A DNA stretch of 64,000 bases from Symsagittifera roscoffensis (GCF_963678635.1 NC_087065.1:55518397-55582396); one strand, 5' to 3'. Positions 1 through 11,320 are shown, numbered from the stretch's first letter. The notes: a model not told the origin generated them from the letters alone. Numbers and translations: made by a program.

Positions 1-36
1 TTCTCGTTATGCAACCAGGTTCTTGCTGTCAAGCAT

Positions 37-3000
37 ATGTCATCCTCTATTTGTATCCAGCAAATTGTTGTCACTGGAGCTCAGCATGAAACCAAGCTGA
101 GCAAATCGATGTCTGAACGCCCCAAAACTGAAAACTCTGCGGGTGACTTGGTGATAAACGAAGAACATTGGATCAACTACATCTACTGGCTGTACACCAA
201 ATTTCCATCTGACGATCTTTTGGCAACAAAACAAGCCGTGACTAATTTCTGGATAACTATACCTAACTCTGGCCTTGACACCAGAAGTAAAATTTTACAC
301 GAGGTAAACAGTATTTTGGGAAAAATTCAGAAAACAAGAAAACCAACAAACTATTTGTCGGTTCAAGATGATCACATTGAGGATTCAGTATCGAAAATCA
401 AAACCATGGAACTCACTGGGACGCCCATGGGGTCTTTCTTGAAGCGTCTGATCACTTTTGTTCCTATTCAAATTGCTCGATGTCAGTCAAATGAGTTCTC
501 CATCCTAGAAAATGGACAGACAGTTTCATTGGATTCTGTGAATGTTGCCTTTGATCTGATGGAAAAAATCAATCTCGGGTTCTATGAGAGCATCTTCAAC
601 GCTTGGAATGGAAACATCAAAGTCATATCGTCTATGGGCAAACAAACAACTGGAAAGAGCTACACGCTGAATCATTTGACTGGATCTTCGTTCAACATCG
701 CAGGAACCAGGTGTACCGACGGGTGCTGGATGACAGTGAAGGAGCATGAAGACTGCCTCTATGTCATCCTAGACTTCGAAGGACTCGGTAGCTTTGAAAG
801 GACAGAACAAGACGACATGTTGTTATCACTGTTCAACAGTGCCATTTCGACTACTACTATTTTCAAAACCGAAAAAAGACTCGATAGAGACGTGGACAAA
901 ATGTTCAACAAGATCAACATGGGGAGTGATCAACTAAAAGGAAACGACAAAGTGTTCAAAGGAAAGTTCATCATTGTGATCAACGATGTCGCCGAGCAAG
1001 ACGTCAAGGACACTCCGAAAGAGTTTGAGGAAAAAATCAGCAACATTGTCAGCAGAAGCGAAAACAACTTCATCAAGAAGCTGTACAACAGTGATTTCGA
1101 GATAATGGCCTTCCCTGCTTTTGAAAGCCGCGATTATTATGAGAGTACCGCCAACCTCCTCTCTATAGTCCAAGAAGAAATTGAACCGGTGTTCACATCG
1201 GGCCCTGAGTTTCTTGGAACTGTTAAACTTCTAATGGCTAAGCTGGCAATTAATGACTTTTCCCCCTTGGATAGACAGCAAATAGACGAAAGAGTTCGAT
1301 TCATCCGGTCAATTCTTCCCTTCGCAATTCATTTTGGACAGATTTCCGGCGACAACCCTAAGAAAAAAGAACTGGATTTGAGAAGTTTCGACGACTCGAC
1401 CTTCAGAATTTCTCTTCAGAAAGAAATCGTGCTGAATTCAATGGGAACAGTAACATTGAATGATTTTGAGACCATATTCAAAGAAAACCAACTTGACGAC
1501 TCTGTGATGCAGTTCTTAGCGATATTAGAACCCAATGCAGAGAACTTTCATGATTGGCGAGAAGGTCTGCAAAGTTTTGTCTCTGAGGCTATTCAATTCC
1601 GGTTTGAGCGGGTCAAGCAATGGCTGGAAGCCAATCTTCAAAAATGGAAGTTGAGTGAAAATGCAGAATACGATGACATCATAAACGTAGTAATGGAGAA
1701 TCTGGAAAATCAAAAAGCCTGTTTTGAACAGACGTACAAGTTTTGCGATGAAAAGTGCTCTGAATGTTTCTTGAAATGCACTCAAATAGTCAATCACAAA
1801 GGTGATCACAAGTGTTCAACTAGTCACCGCTGCACGGCACAATGTGAGTATTGTGAAAATGACGGGAACAAATGCAAAGTTCCATTCGGACACGAAGGTA
1901 AACATGTCTGCAGAGAGATCAATCATGTGTGTAGCGAGCCGTGCAAGTTCAATGAAGTAAACAGCTGTGAGGGCGAGTGTCAAAAAATGACTGGACACAA
2001 GGACGACCACGAGTGCTCGGAAAAAAGACATCCTTGTAAGGAGACATGCACCTTAGACGGGTGTGAAGGACGTTGCATCATTGACTGTGATATAGAGCAC
2101 TCAGTTCACAAGTGCACTAAAGAGCAGTGCATCAGCAAGTGTTGCGTGACCACTTGTACAAATAAGTGTGCAGCCCTGGATCATTTCCATGGAACAAGTT
2201 TAACTGGGAAATTTAAGGAAGAGCAATGCATAGCCGACGAATTTGCTTTTCTTCTTGAGGATAAACAGACAAGATTTGACTGTGAAGATCATTTCTGCGG
2301 GAAAGAGCATCAATGTGATAAGGATTGCGAGCATGATGGCTTTTGCCATGTTTGGACTGAAAAACAGCTCAAAGATGAGACATTCGAGGGTAAAAGAGAC
2401 ACTTTCACATACAGTGTCAAATTTGCAGAGATGGGAGAAAAGCTGTTGTGCCGCCAGAAACTGAAACCATTTACCAAAATGCATGAGGGAGGTCACTCCT
2501 GCTCGACTGAAGTGCATTTTTGCATGACCACTTGTCCAACGTGTGAAAATATTTGTAACAAAGCTGTCAATCACGAAAGTGACGGTGACGTATTGCATCA
2601 TGCTAGGCATGGAAATATGCGCAAGTGTTTCTTTGTCGCCAATGAAGACGACATTCAAGTGGGAACCCACAAGTATAAAGTCGGGGAGCCAGCGGTGGCC
2701 GAGATGTGTCACATTTTCTGCAACTCACTAGGAAGAGGACATATTCACATTGTGGAGTGCGATAGCGAGGACCCGACTGCCTGCGTGTACAGTGCAAAAG
2801 ACGACCGAAGAAGACACGAGTCTACGAGATACCAACCGAACCCAGAAATCCCCAAAGATGAGATCACTCACGAGGCATATTGGGCGTCTATAGGGTTCCA
2901 GGATCCATGTCAGGAGATTGATTCAGAAACTTTCGAGAAGTGCCCTGCCTACTGCGCTGCCGAAGTCCACGAAAAAGAAGATGAGCACTCCTTTTGCGAA

Positions 3001-3654
3001 ATGTCCATTTGGCATAATCCTGTGAAGTCTTTGGCAGAAGTTTGCCGGACGTCGGGATTCCTCACGAAGGATGGTCATGTGTTCCCATGTAGCCATCCAT
3101 CAGGAATTTATCATTTTGTGTTATGCCTCGACGATTCTGGATCCATGTCCGGTACTCCATGGAAAGAACTTGTTACAGCGGTGAACGCATTCGTTGCTCA
3201 AAGAAAGGCGTCATCCTCTTCAGACATGATAACGATTGCGATTCATAATCACACTACCAGAATTACAGCCGAATATCAGCCGATAACAAGCTTTGCTTCA
3301 AATTGGTTGACATTTAATAGTGGCGGTAATGACTTCAGCCAGGCTCTGAGAATCTCGGATGGAATCATTGGGCGCCATCTGGACAAGAACATCAAACCCG
3401 TACTGGTGTTCATGTCAGACGGGGTCTGGCACAACGGTGAAGTTGAGATGGAGGCGCTTGCGATGAAGTACAGAGTTGCAAATGGTCTTGAGGTGTACAC
3501 AGTTGGCTTCGGTCGAGTCAGCTTCGAAAAAATGAGGGAATTGGCGAGACTGGGCAAAGGACAGTATCTGGAAGCTGTAAATGGCATGGAGCTCAAGACG
3601 GCTTTCGTGGAAATTTCTGCCAAGCATCCTGCTACAATTGGTGTGGCCTTCTAG
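37..3654 (+). CDS. GB1/RHD3-like GTPase with Cys/His-rich middle and C-terminal vWA domain (5' end may be outside)
   Basis: A single open frame of 1,205 codons, without visible introns, ends in TAG at 3652-3654. The N-terminal third has a P-loop, GKQTTGKS (about residues 201-208), and a switch-like DFEG (about 246), arranged as in the guanylate-binding/RHD3 (GB1) class of large GTPases. Residues about 570-960 are very rich in Cys and His, with repeated C-x3-C and H-x-G-D-H-x-C patterns that suggest metal binding. The C-terminal 180 residues form a von Willebrand A domain with an intact MIDAS motif DDSGSMSG (about 1031) and a later MSDG. The frame is also open upstream of the first ATG to base 1, so the true start or an upstream exon may lie outside the window. 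The order GTPase, Cys-rich, vWA is visible; a role in innate immunity or trafficking would be inference. Substrate and partners cannot be read. Confidence 0.85.
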   Translation: MSSSICIQQIVVTGAQHETKLSKSMSERPKTENSAGDLVINEEHWINYIYWLYTKFPSDDLLATKQAVTNFWITIPNSGLDTRSKILHEVNSILGKIQKTRKPTNYLSVQDDHIEDSVSKIKTMELTGTPMGSFLKRLITFVPIQIARCQSNEFSILENGQTVSLDSVNVAFDLMEKINLGFYESIFNAWNGNIKVISSMGKQTTGKSYTLNHLTGSSFNIAGTRCTDGCWMTVKEHEDCLYVILDFEGLGSFERTEQDDMLLSLFNSAISTTTIFKTEKRLDRDVDKMFNKINMGSDQLKGNDKVFKGKFIIVINDVAEQDVKDTPKEFEEKISNIVSRSENNFIKKLYNSDFEIMAFPAFESRDYYESTANLLSIVQEEIEPVFTSGPEFLGTVKLLMAKLAINDFSPLDRQQIDERVRFIRSILPFAIHFGQISGDNPKKKELDLRSFDDSTFRISLQKEIVLNSMGTVTLNDFETIFKENQLDDSVMQFLAILEPNAENFHDWREGLQSFVSEAIQFRFERVKQWLEANLQKWKLSENAEYDDIINVVMENLENQKACFEQTYKFCDEKCSECFLKCTQIVNHKGDHKCSTSHRCTAQCEYCENDGNKCKVPFGHEGKHVCREINHVCSEPCKFNEVNSCEGECQKMTGHKDDHECSEKRHPCKETCTLDGCEGRCIIDCDIEHSVHKCTKEQCISKCCVTTCTNKCAALDHFHGTSLTGKFKEEQCIADEFAFLLEDKQTRFDCEDHFCGKEHQCDKDCEHDGFCHVWTEKQLKDETFEGKRDTFTYSVKFAEMGEKLLCRQKLKPFTKMHEGGHSCSTEVHFCMTTCPTCENICNKAVNHESDGDVLHHARHGNMRKCFFVANEDDIQVGTHKYKVGEPAVAEMCHIFCNSLGRGHIHIVECDSEDPTACVYSAKDDRRRHESTRYQPNPEIPKDEITHEAYWASIGFQDPCQEIDSETFEKCPAYCAAEVHEKEDEHSFCEMSIWHNPVKSLAEVCRTSGFLTKDGHVFPCSHPSGIYHFVLCLDDSGSMSGTPWKELVTAVNAFVAQRKASSSSDMITIAIHNHTTRITAEYQPITSFASNWLTFNSGGNDFSQALRISDGIIGRHLDKNIKPVLVFMSDGVWHNGEVEMEALAMKYRVANGLEVYTVGFGRVSFEKMRELARLGKGQYLEAVNGMELKTAFVEISAKHPATIGVAF

Positions 3655-6499
3655 ATGAACGCATATCTTGAGTTAATTGTTTAGTGGTGAGACAAAATGT
3701 TAAAACAATGCATAAACAATTGATAGCTATGTTATTCTATCAGAAAGTGCGCTCATGATTTATTATTTTATAGGAAAAAGTGCTACCTGAAAAGTTACTC
3801 TGTACCTAGCCAGCCAAATTTCTCTTAAGATTAATAATTAGTCCATAATTTCAAAGCCGCCTCTCTATAACTGTTTTCGCCTATGTTTGCTAATGCTTTT
3901 AAGCTTACACTAAGTCATTTAAAAACAATTTTGCTGCCTTTAGCCCTACAAATTGATTTTTAAATTCTCCTAAAAAAATTTTTTTTTGACAAAATTACTG
4001 CTTTCATTGTTGAGTTTACACAATTTAGAACATATACGAGCGGATGGGTTTTTAGGAAAAACTTGGGCATGTGTTGATTAAAAATATCGTTTGATAATTT
4101 TAAATGGGTATTATTTGGGTGGCTAGGTGTCAAATTTCCGAAGGAGAAGGGCAGATGTTTCTCTTACTTGGCTACAGCCAGTGATGATTTTTCTCAAATG
4201 AAAGCAACCCAACTCTATCATAAATGTCATTATAAACCAAATTTTTCAGAGATCTCTAACTACTTCCTCCTGAAATAACTAGGGTATATATTACAGCCCA
4301 ATATAAGACTATCTCCGCGGTTAAACAACGCAAATGCTGTTCCTAGAAACAAATTCCATCATTATCTATGGGGGGGGGGGGGGGTAGTTAAAAAGATCAG
4401 TTTTCTGTTACTTTACCGCTAAGCTATTCGGGTGCCTAATTTGAATTCACAAAATGAAGTTGTGTTTATATTGATGAAAATAAATTGTTCAAACTGTTTT
4501 TTTTTTTCATTCCATAACAAGCAAAAAGTATATATGATGAGACTTAAATTCAAATCTGAGAAAGCTATCCTTACTTCTGAAACAATTACTAGTTATATTC
4601 AGAGAAAGATAAATACTAGGACAGATAAATACTAAAAAACACGGAAACAAATTGAACACATGTTTTTTTTTCGCAATCCTGAAATTACGATAAAAATAAA
4701 GCGCCGGAAGAAAACGGCTCGACATTCAAAAATTTCAGCTATTGCAGGATCCATGAGGTAATTACTCGCTCTTTTCATGTTTCTTGAAAAATAAAATCTG
4801 AACTGTGGAGTCTTTTGACTACCTCAAGTAAAGTTCGCCGGTGCGGTGAAATGAGGTATCAAATTAAAACCCCGTTAGTCAAAAAAGGATTCGGAAAAAA
4901 AATTTTGTCAAAATTTAGTCAGATTATTTTCGGTTTTCAGTGTTAGATTAGACCAAATTGCTGTTCTAGACATTTAGCTGTTGATGAAAGGCTGACTTCC
5001 TCACATAATTCATCCAGTTTTGTTAATTTTACCATAGTTTATTTCCTCTTATTTTTGCAGTGTCTCACTTACTTCAGTTGCTCTTCACTAAAATGAACGA
5101 AAAAAAAAATTGAACGAAAAACTTGATTATCTGTTTGAGTTCTGTTTCCTGAATCCTTGTGGTCGGAAAACTTTGCTTACCTGCACAGCTACTGGATCGC
5201 GGGAATCTTACGTTATCGCTCAAGTTTTTGGCCGACATTAAGCGATACTAAATACTAAAAAACGATTAAAAACAAGATTGCATGCATTAGGGCGCAAAGC
5301 TGTACGTTTCGACTGCCCTTGATGAGAAAAAAGTGCATTTTCAAGAAATTTGTCGTAAAATCTGATTCTAATAGCGCCTTTTGTGGGCTAATTTTCTTGC
5401 CTAGATTTTATTTAAAATTTCCAGCGCGTATCAGCACATGATTAATTTGTTTAAAAAAATGAAAACAAAGCAGTCATTGAAAATTTCAATTAACCACTTC
5501 ATGCCAATGCCAATAAATCCTGGATAAACTATCATAGGAATAAATTTGTTATGGTTTTTAGTCATCATCAATATTAGTAGTCGGTTCTAGTTGTAGCCGT
5601 CGTTACTGTTCCGTCTTTTATAGAAAAAGATAGATTACTTTTGCTCGTTGTTTTTTTCTCCAGACAAAATTTAATATTTCAACTAGCAATTTTTGAATGA
5701 ACTTTTAAATATTGTTAAAAATTCTTTGTTATGTATGGCTCAAATTTAAAAATATCTTTTATCTGTGATCATGTTTTGTAAAGATATGGTGGTTTAAGGA
5801 TTGCTAATTTGGGACCAAAAAAGAGCGATGTAATTCTAGCTATTAACGCGTAAGCAGATATTTTTGGTCCTGGGAATCTGCAAATATATCACTTAGTTTT
5901 TTAGAGAGCGTGTTGAGGGATAGTTTTTGAAAAAACTCAATTTTTTTTTGAATTTTTTTCTTTTTAGTAAATTCCATCCGTTTTTCGAAAGAAACACTAC
6001 ACACTACACCGTAGACCTTAACAGGCAGTCAAAATTTTAGGGTTCCAATCTGATACGAGTAGACTTGTTGCAACTGTAGTACAAAATGTCTTTAGCAGTT
6101 TTGGATAGAATAAATATTTTGGCTGCGATTCAGAAATATAACTAAAGCTTAAAAAAAGAACGCAAAAAATGATTTTACATACCTTTACACGCTTGAAATT
6201 TTTCGATTCTAAAACAGTATCAAAACTCGAGCTTTGACGTTTTTTAGCTGCACAAAATTTCAAGAAATCATCAGAAAACCCAAATAGAAAACTTTTCCAA
6301 ACTTGTGTGATAATTTGCTAAAAACTGTTAGTGTTGATAGCAAGTGGAAAGTTTTTTTGTTTGTACTACTATAGCCTTGTGTTAATTGGTTAAAAAAAGA
6401 GAGAATTCCACAAAAAAATGAGAGATATTTTTTTTCTGACCAAAAGTTGTAGTTCATTTTAGGTTTTTTTTCTCGTTTTTGTTTTCCCACAGCTTTTTA
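3655..6499. other. Non-coding, AT-rich region with repeat remnants
   Basis: No convincing gene. It holds the 3' flank of the GTPase/vWA gene, a run of 12 or more G near 4372, a remnant at about 4800-4930 resembling repeats near 36.7 and 38.7 kb, and a left arm of the fold-back family at about 5640-5880. Short open frames here lack codon structure and domain motifs. Confidence 0.6.
5640..5880. repeat. Fold-back element arm (diverged copy)
   Basis: The order of short blocks (ctccagacaaa, a later ggtttaaggattgc, then agctattaacgcgtaagc) matches the left arm of the fold-back element at 31540-32190. No matching opposite arm is seen next to it, so this is a solo arm. Confidence 0.5.
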
Positions 6500-6508
6500 A
6501 GCTGACAC

Positions 6509-7381
6509 GCTCGCAGACTACATCCCCCAGGATAAAATCCCATCGGATATAATCCCCTAGAGACAGAAATCAAAGGTTGTTTCTTTCACTTCTCGCAAGC
6601 CATTTACAGAAAGATACTCAAATTTGGTTATGCTGTGCAGTATCGCGAGGACAAAGAACTCAACCTAGCTATACGTCTTTTAGCTGCTCTTGCGTTTGCC
6701 CCGCCCTTACATGTAGAAGCCTGGTATAAACAAATACTAGTAAATTGTCACATTCCTGACGAAATCAAGAATTATTTTGAGGACACTTTTGTAGGCAAAG
6801 CAACGCTAAACTCGACAAGACGGAAATCGTGTTTCGACATGGATATGTTGAACGTTTACTTCAGGAACATTGACGACCTCCCCAGGACAAACAATGCCCT
6901 TGAAGGTTTCCTTCCACCGTGGATTCGAATCCATGCTCCAAATGTCCAATCCTGATATATGGAAATTTATTGAGGCAATTCAGAGGCAGCAGTCAATGCA
7001 AACTTTTAGTTTCGCTCAAATGCAGCTCGGCAAAAAAGTTCATAAAAGGAAAAAGGATAATTTTGGGAGGATAAAGAGAATTGTATGCTCTGCCGCTAAC
7101 TACAAAGAGTTGGATTATATTAAAGCCATAGCTGTTAACTTGTCCTTTTAGTTTTTAGTCTTTAATCTATCTACTTCTTTTCTGTTAATTATCTATCATC
7201 ATTCAAGTTAAGTTTTAGTGTCGCTGTTTTTTTTACTTCGAATGTTAGGGATTTTAAACTAAAACCTGGGGGACTTTGTCTTTGGGGGATTTGGTCCTAC
7301 GGGAGATTTAGTCCTGGGGGATTATATCCGGTGGGATTTTATCCTGGGGGATTTTATCCCGGGAGATTTAGTCCTAGACCC
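6509..7381 (+). mobile_element. Short MULE (Mutator-like) DNA transposon with 9-bp target duplication
   Basis: The element is flanked by a perfect 9-bp direct repeat, agctgacac, at 6500-6508 and 7382-7390, the size made by Mutator-like elements. Its ends are imperfect inverted repeats rich in the word ggataaaatccc: the block starting at 6523 (catcccccaggataaaatcc and onward) is mirrored around 7318-7350. At 873 bp it contains only the 3' part of a transposase gene, so it is non-autonomous. The intact duplication suggests a fairly recent insertion, whereas the frameshift shows that the coding part is not functional. Confidence 0.85.
6566..7151 (+). pseudogene. MULE transposase, C-terminal fragment, frameshifted
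   Basis: The reading frame opens at about 6566 with a C-x2-FHF-x-Q motif (GCFFHFSQAIYRK). It continues through a LAFAPP block, YFEDTFVG, and the diagnostic DLPRTNNALEG near 6877-6907, all typical of the C-terminal half of MULE transposases that go with FLYWCH-type families. Homology then jumps to the +1 frame around 6905-6920 (FHRGFES, then PDIWKFIEAIQRQQ) and runs to a TAG at 7149-7151. The N-terminal DNA-binding region and the first catalytic acidic residues are absent. The product cannot be active; the remaining question is only whether related full-length copies mobilise the element through its termini. Confidence 0.8.
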
Positions 7382-7390
7382 AGCTGACAC

Positions 7391-7871
7391 CTATTTCTTC
7401 AGAGAAACTCGCCTAGAAATTTTCATGCTAATAGTAACTTTTCCAAAGTTCTTCTATAACATTTCACATAGTCCGACTATTCTGAGACCGGTTTCGATAT
7501 CCTTCTCAAAATTTTTTTTATTTGAGCCTTGGTTTAGCACTCACATGTTCTTTTTGTTAAAAACATTGGCGTCAACATCAATCATCTCAAAAATTTAATG
7601 TTCAAATATTGATTGAAATCAGGAAAATGTATTTTTTGAGAAACAAGCCAGAATTTGATAACTGTGGGGCATGGCAGTAATACATCGCGTTTTCAGAGAG
7701 TTTTTTGTGTTTCAAGTCCCCTACGAACGAGGCTTCGTATTTTAGCTTATCATTAACTTAGCAAACTCTATTTTACCGAAAGCGCATTACTTAGCAAATA
7801 ACATTTTAATACAAAGCCGTATCTTCTTTGCGTATTTTAGTAATTTTCACCGTGGCATAGTGTTAAGTGCC
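7391..7871. other. Non-coding spacer between MULE and LTR retrotransposon
   Basis: AT-rich sequence without a credible reading frame or recognisable repeat. It forms the left flank of the giant LTR element. Confidence 0.5.
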
Positions 7872-8762
7872 TGTAACATTCGTCTACTGCAGTCACACAT
7901 GAGGCTTAAGAAAAATAGGCCCTATAACTATTGGCTCAAGAGTCAGGGACACTATCTCTTGTGTTTTTCCACCTCAAATCAGTCGGAGCCAATTCGGTTC
8001 GCTTGTGACACGAGACCACGACCCGTTACATCTTAAAGGCTACTACTAAAATATCCCCCCCACTCTAGAAATAATAACGTCCCTATACTCAGGTCTCTAG
8101 ATACCCAAAATACATGAACGCCGTTAAAAACCGGGTCGGAACAATCCGTTAAGTTACTTTTTATTAGACAGTGGAACTTTGATCCATTTCAGATGGATCA
8201 ACCTAAAACTCGCCTTACCTCAACATAACAATTATAAAACACACTCTAGAAATTTAAATTAGTACTCACATTGTAGCACGCTCAAGAATCAGGAAGTAAA
8301 TAAGTCGGTGTGCAACTCAAGAATCAATAAAGTAACTAAAATGAGTTTAATGTTTGTCAGTTTTAATAACAAGAACAAGTTTGTACTCTAGAATGTCAGT
8401 TCTCGTGAACCATTGGGACACTCTAGCTGTCCACCTTTCCACCGAAGGTTCACTCTAGTCCAGTTTAGATTAATACTCCAATCACAACAATCCAGTTCGT
8501 GGGGATGCGCTCGTCTCTGTTCTAGATGGGACAGCTCTACTCTAGATTATTATCGCTACTGAAATTGCGAATAGCAATTTCCCACTGATTTTTCTAGCAA
8601 CTTTCCCGCGATCGTCACTCGATTGTTCTGACTTCTCTTTTCTGATTTTCAGTTATCGCGAGAAAATCGTGCATGACAGGTTCCATTCGAAAATTTCACT
8701 CCAAAATCAAGTGTTTTTTGCTTCTCTCAAGGTCAAACTTCCAAATATGACCGACTGGCACA
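7872..8762 (-). repeat. 3' LTR of the giant retrotransposon
   Basis: 891 bp beginning tgtaacattcg and ending ctggcaca on the plus strand, matching 28199-29102 almost base for base. Differences seen by eye are about seven substitutions, one C in a C-run, and a 14-bp A/T stretch present only in the other copy. In the element's sense there is a TATA-like TTTTATAATT near 8231 and an AATAAA at 8165-8160, plausible promoter and polyadenylation signals. The plus strand has many ACTCTAG words. Confidence 0.93.
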
Positions 8763-8772
8763 TACTCCCCGG
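8763..8772 (-). promoter_or_regulatory. Candidate polypurine tract
   Basis: Immediately upstream of the 3' LTR in the sense direction is ccggggagta, the only purine-rich stretch abutting the LTR. It is short for a polypurine tract, hence low confidence. Confidence 0.35.
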
Positions 8773-9325
8773 ACTCGAGATCGATGTCCTCATCGCGTGC
8801 TGTCTTCTGCCAGTGAGTCCCAGAAAACCGAGTGTTACTCAAGATACAGTGCCAGTGGTCATTTACAGAAGTTTGCAGCAGACTTAAGCTTATCTACACC
8901 CCAAAATTCACAGCCATGTAAAATTTTCACACTATCGCTAAACAGCAATCAAAATCTGCACACACCTGCACCCTTGAATTCTCGCTTTCCAAGCCAATCA
9001 TTTAAAATTTCTTTTGTCCTATTCAATCAGGAAATTGTCATGCAGCATTTTGATTTATATAGTAAATATAGTATATTAATAACAATATTTGCTTTGTTAA
9101 AATTTCTTTTTCGTGAATCCAAGTTTCACCCGGATCCACGCTCAAGCCCCCTTTCCCTCTCAAGACTCAAGATCCATTCGAGCCACCTACTCATCTCGCA
9201 CTCTTCGCCTTGGAGGTACTGCACCCTGAAGTACTAGATACGGCAAACTGTCTCAACAGTTCCTCTTCATCATCGGAGCTAATCACAATCTCCTCCCAAG
9301 CCTTCAGCTGTTCGTAGGATCGCAT
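8763..9325 (-). other. 3' untranslated region of the giant retrotransposon
   Basis: Sequence between the TGA of ORF6 and the 3' LTR. No coding frame in the sense direction is convincing. It contains four CTCAAG words on the plus strand. Confidence 0.6.
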
Positions 9326-11245
9326 TCATTCTCTTTGCTCTTGCAACCTCTTTGCCTGGTTGGGTAGTGCCTTCACCCTAGATTCCCGGTTCAAACAAAA
9401 GGAGTTGTGCAGGCTCAAGCTCACGTTCTTCGCCAGGTCCTCCTCCAGTATCGATTCCCTCGCCTTGGTATTGTCTCTAGACATTTTACCCACTCTCTTC
9501 CATCCTGTCGTGATTGCATTACGATGGGTTAAAAGGGGTCTCTTGAAAGCTTCCGGCCCAATCGCGGCCTGGAACTGTCGATACTCCTTTTGATGTTTTC
9601 TCATGTGATCTTTCGTTGTCATGTACAACCAAGACGTCAGCGTCGCCCGAAACCATGGGAAGTACCTCAAACGGCTCCAGACATGTCTGACTTCCGTTGG
9701 TATGGCGAATACCTTGCACGCAGTCTCAAACAACTCGAGTCTCCTACTGTAGTCTATCGCGTATATTGACTCAGCCGTTGGCGTCCCCGCTTCCCGATAC
9801 TTCGTTATATTCTCTTCTATCCATCTCAGAGCCAACATCGTACTCCCTACCAAGAGCGTCACCTTCTGTCGGTGATCCGGTAGTCCGATCGACCGGATTT
9901 CTTGCATATCCCACACCAGGCAAAGGTTCTTGTGATCTGGATACCACACCGTTTGCGCCAAACAGTGGCATGGGCATTCTCCATGGGTGATCTCAATGCT
10001 CCTGAGGTTACGCTCCCCCGAGGCTTCCAAGAGAGGCTCAAGCTCCATCATTTTCTCATGCATCGTGTCGTTATCTTCCAGGTTTGGAGCACTTCCCACA
10101 GGTTTTCCGATCACGTTTTGTCTCTCGTGATCGCTTGTGTTCTCTCTCTCCAACTTCAAAAGTTCTTCTCCCCAGATTTCACTCAAGTCATCTCTCAATT
10201 CTTTTGGTACTGTCCCTCTGATTTTTCTCAACAACTTGTGCGAGTGATGCGATATCCTAGCCAACCTCACGCACTTGGGCACCGAGAAGGCCTTGTCCAC
10301 CAGTACTCTCTGGCTGGATGCTTCCACCATCGCCATGTGCAGTGGGTAGTGACTTCCGCACAAGTTGGCCATCATTGACCCTATCAGGGATTTTGCGTTC
10401 AATGGCAGGCCATAAGCTTCGCTCATGGGAAACCCCATTTCTGCCTCAAGACCAACTTTCCAGCTCCAGATGTGTTTTTGAGTCACCTGCAACACCCCAG
10501 GCCATGATTCTACGCTCAACGCCGTCACCCAATGGTGTTCAGACTCTAGTCTTTCCAATGACTGCAAACTACACATTCTCGAGAAGAATCCGAGAGCTGT
10601 CGCTATATTCACCGTGGTTCTCGCGTAACACTCCGCTACTATTTGCACTTCACTTCTCTCCCTTTCTGTGATGTCTTCGAACCAAGTGACCAGGTCTTCT
10701 TTTTGAAAGGACAGTATTCTGACACATGACCGTCCATCGCAGGTGTGCTCTCCGTTTCCACACGTCGAATCCAGACAGCTACCCGGCTCCAATTTCTTCG
10801 CTGACCCGGGATTGTTTGTCTTTTCGCTTGGCTCTTGCATCTGAGGTGAGATTAGCTTATGCAGCACACTCAACTTTGCCAGTTCTTCATCTTCCGTTGG
10901 TGCTAACCTCACTCGCTCGGTGGTTTCCTCGATCAGACTCGCGTGGGGATGTGGACACCAGGAGGGTCTTAGTAGCTTCCATACCACTCCCAAGTTCGTG
11001 GTTAACAAGCCATTTCCATCGCCCATGTTCACTTCAACTCTCTTGTTTGAGCGCGGTATGCTTACCACCTCTGGTGTTTTCTCAAGAATCAGGCCCAAGC
11101 TCGGCCCCTCTTTTTCCACCGCGTCTATTTCCATTATTCTTTCTGTCCAAAACTTCAGTAGCTCCGCTACCTCATGGTTTCTGTGGGCGCCTCCAGTTTC
11201 CGAGTCTAAGAAGGGGTTGTAGGCTATTCCCATTACTCCCGACAC
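9326..11245 (-). CDS. Retrotransposon ORF6, unknown protein
   Basis: 639 codons ending in TGA. The frame is in fact open up to 11320, where the TAA that ends ORF5 lies in the same frame; the first in-frame ATG is near 11233 and the position at 11245 is GTG. The protein has a small Cys/His cluster about residues 153-170 (pattern C-x4-C-x4-H-x-C-x4-C), a second group HGECPCHC near residue 424, and a predicted mainly helical, soluble composition. There is no signal peptide or transmembrane hairpin, so it does not look like a retroviral-type envelope. I do not recognise a family. It lies last in the element, and it has no separate start context beyond following ORF5. Confidence 0.7.
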   Translation of the reverse strand: MSGVMGIAYNPFLDSETGGAHRNHEVAELLKFWTERIMEIDAVEKEGPSLGLILEKTPEVVSIPRSNKRVEVNMGDGNGLLTTNLGVVWKLLRPSWCPHPHASLIEETTERVRLAPTEDEELAKLSVLHKLISPQMQEPSEKTNNPGSAKKLEPGSCLDSTCGNGEHTCDGRSCVRILSFQKEDLVTWFEDITERERSEVQIVAECYARTTVNIATALGFFSRMCSLQSLERLESEHHWVTALSVESWPGVLQVTQKHIWSWKVGLEAEMGFPMSEAYGLPLNAKSLIGSMMANLCGSHYPLHMAMVEASSQRVLVDKAFSVPKCVRLARISHHSHKLLRKIRGTVPKELRDDLSEIWGEELLKLERENTSDHERQNVIGKPVGSAPNLEDNDTMHEKMMELEPLLEASGERNLRSIEITHGECPCHCLAQTVWYPDHKNLCLVWDMQEIRSIGLPDHRQKVTLLVGSTMLALRWIEENITKYREAGTPTAESIYAIDYSRRLELFETACKVFAIPTEVRHVWSRLRYFPWFRATLTSWLYMTTKDHMRKHQKEYRQFQAAIGPEAFKRPLLTHRNAITTGWKRVGKMSRDNTKARESILEEDLAKNVSLSLHNSFCLNRESRVKALPNQAKRLQEQRE

Positions 11246-11320
11246 ATATTGGTATTCCCCCTTCTCGCTGAGTCTCGAGTACTGCTCTGACGAGGCCAGG
11301 TTACGGTGAACATCATGTTC

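Noticed and set aside
7862-7875. Target-site duplication of the LTR element
   Set aside because: Only gcc is shared by the two flanks (before 7872 and after 29102); too short to call.
9326-11245. Envelope glycoprotein in the retrotransposon
   Set aside because: No signal peptide, furin-like site or transmembrane anchor in ORF6 or ORF5.
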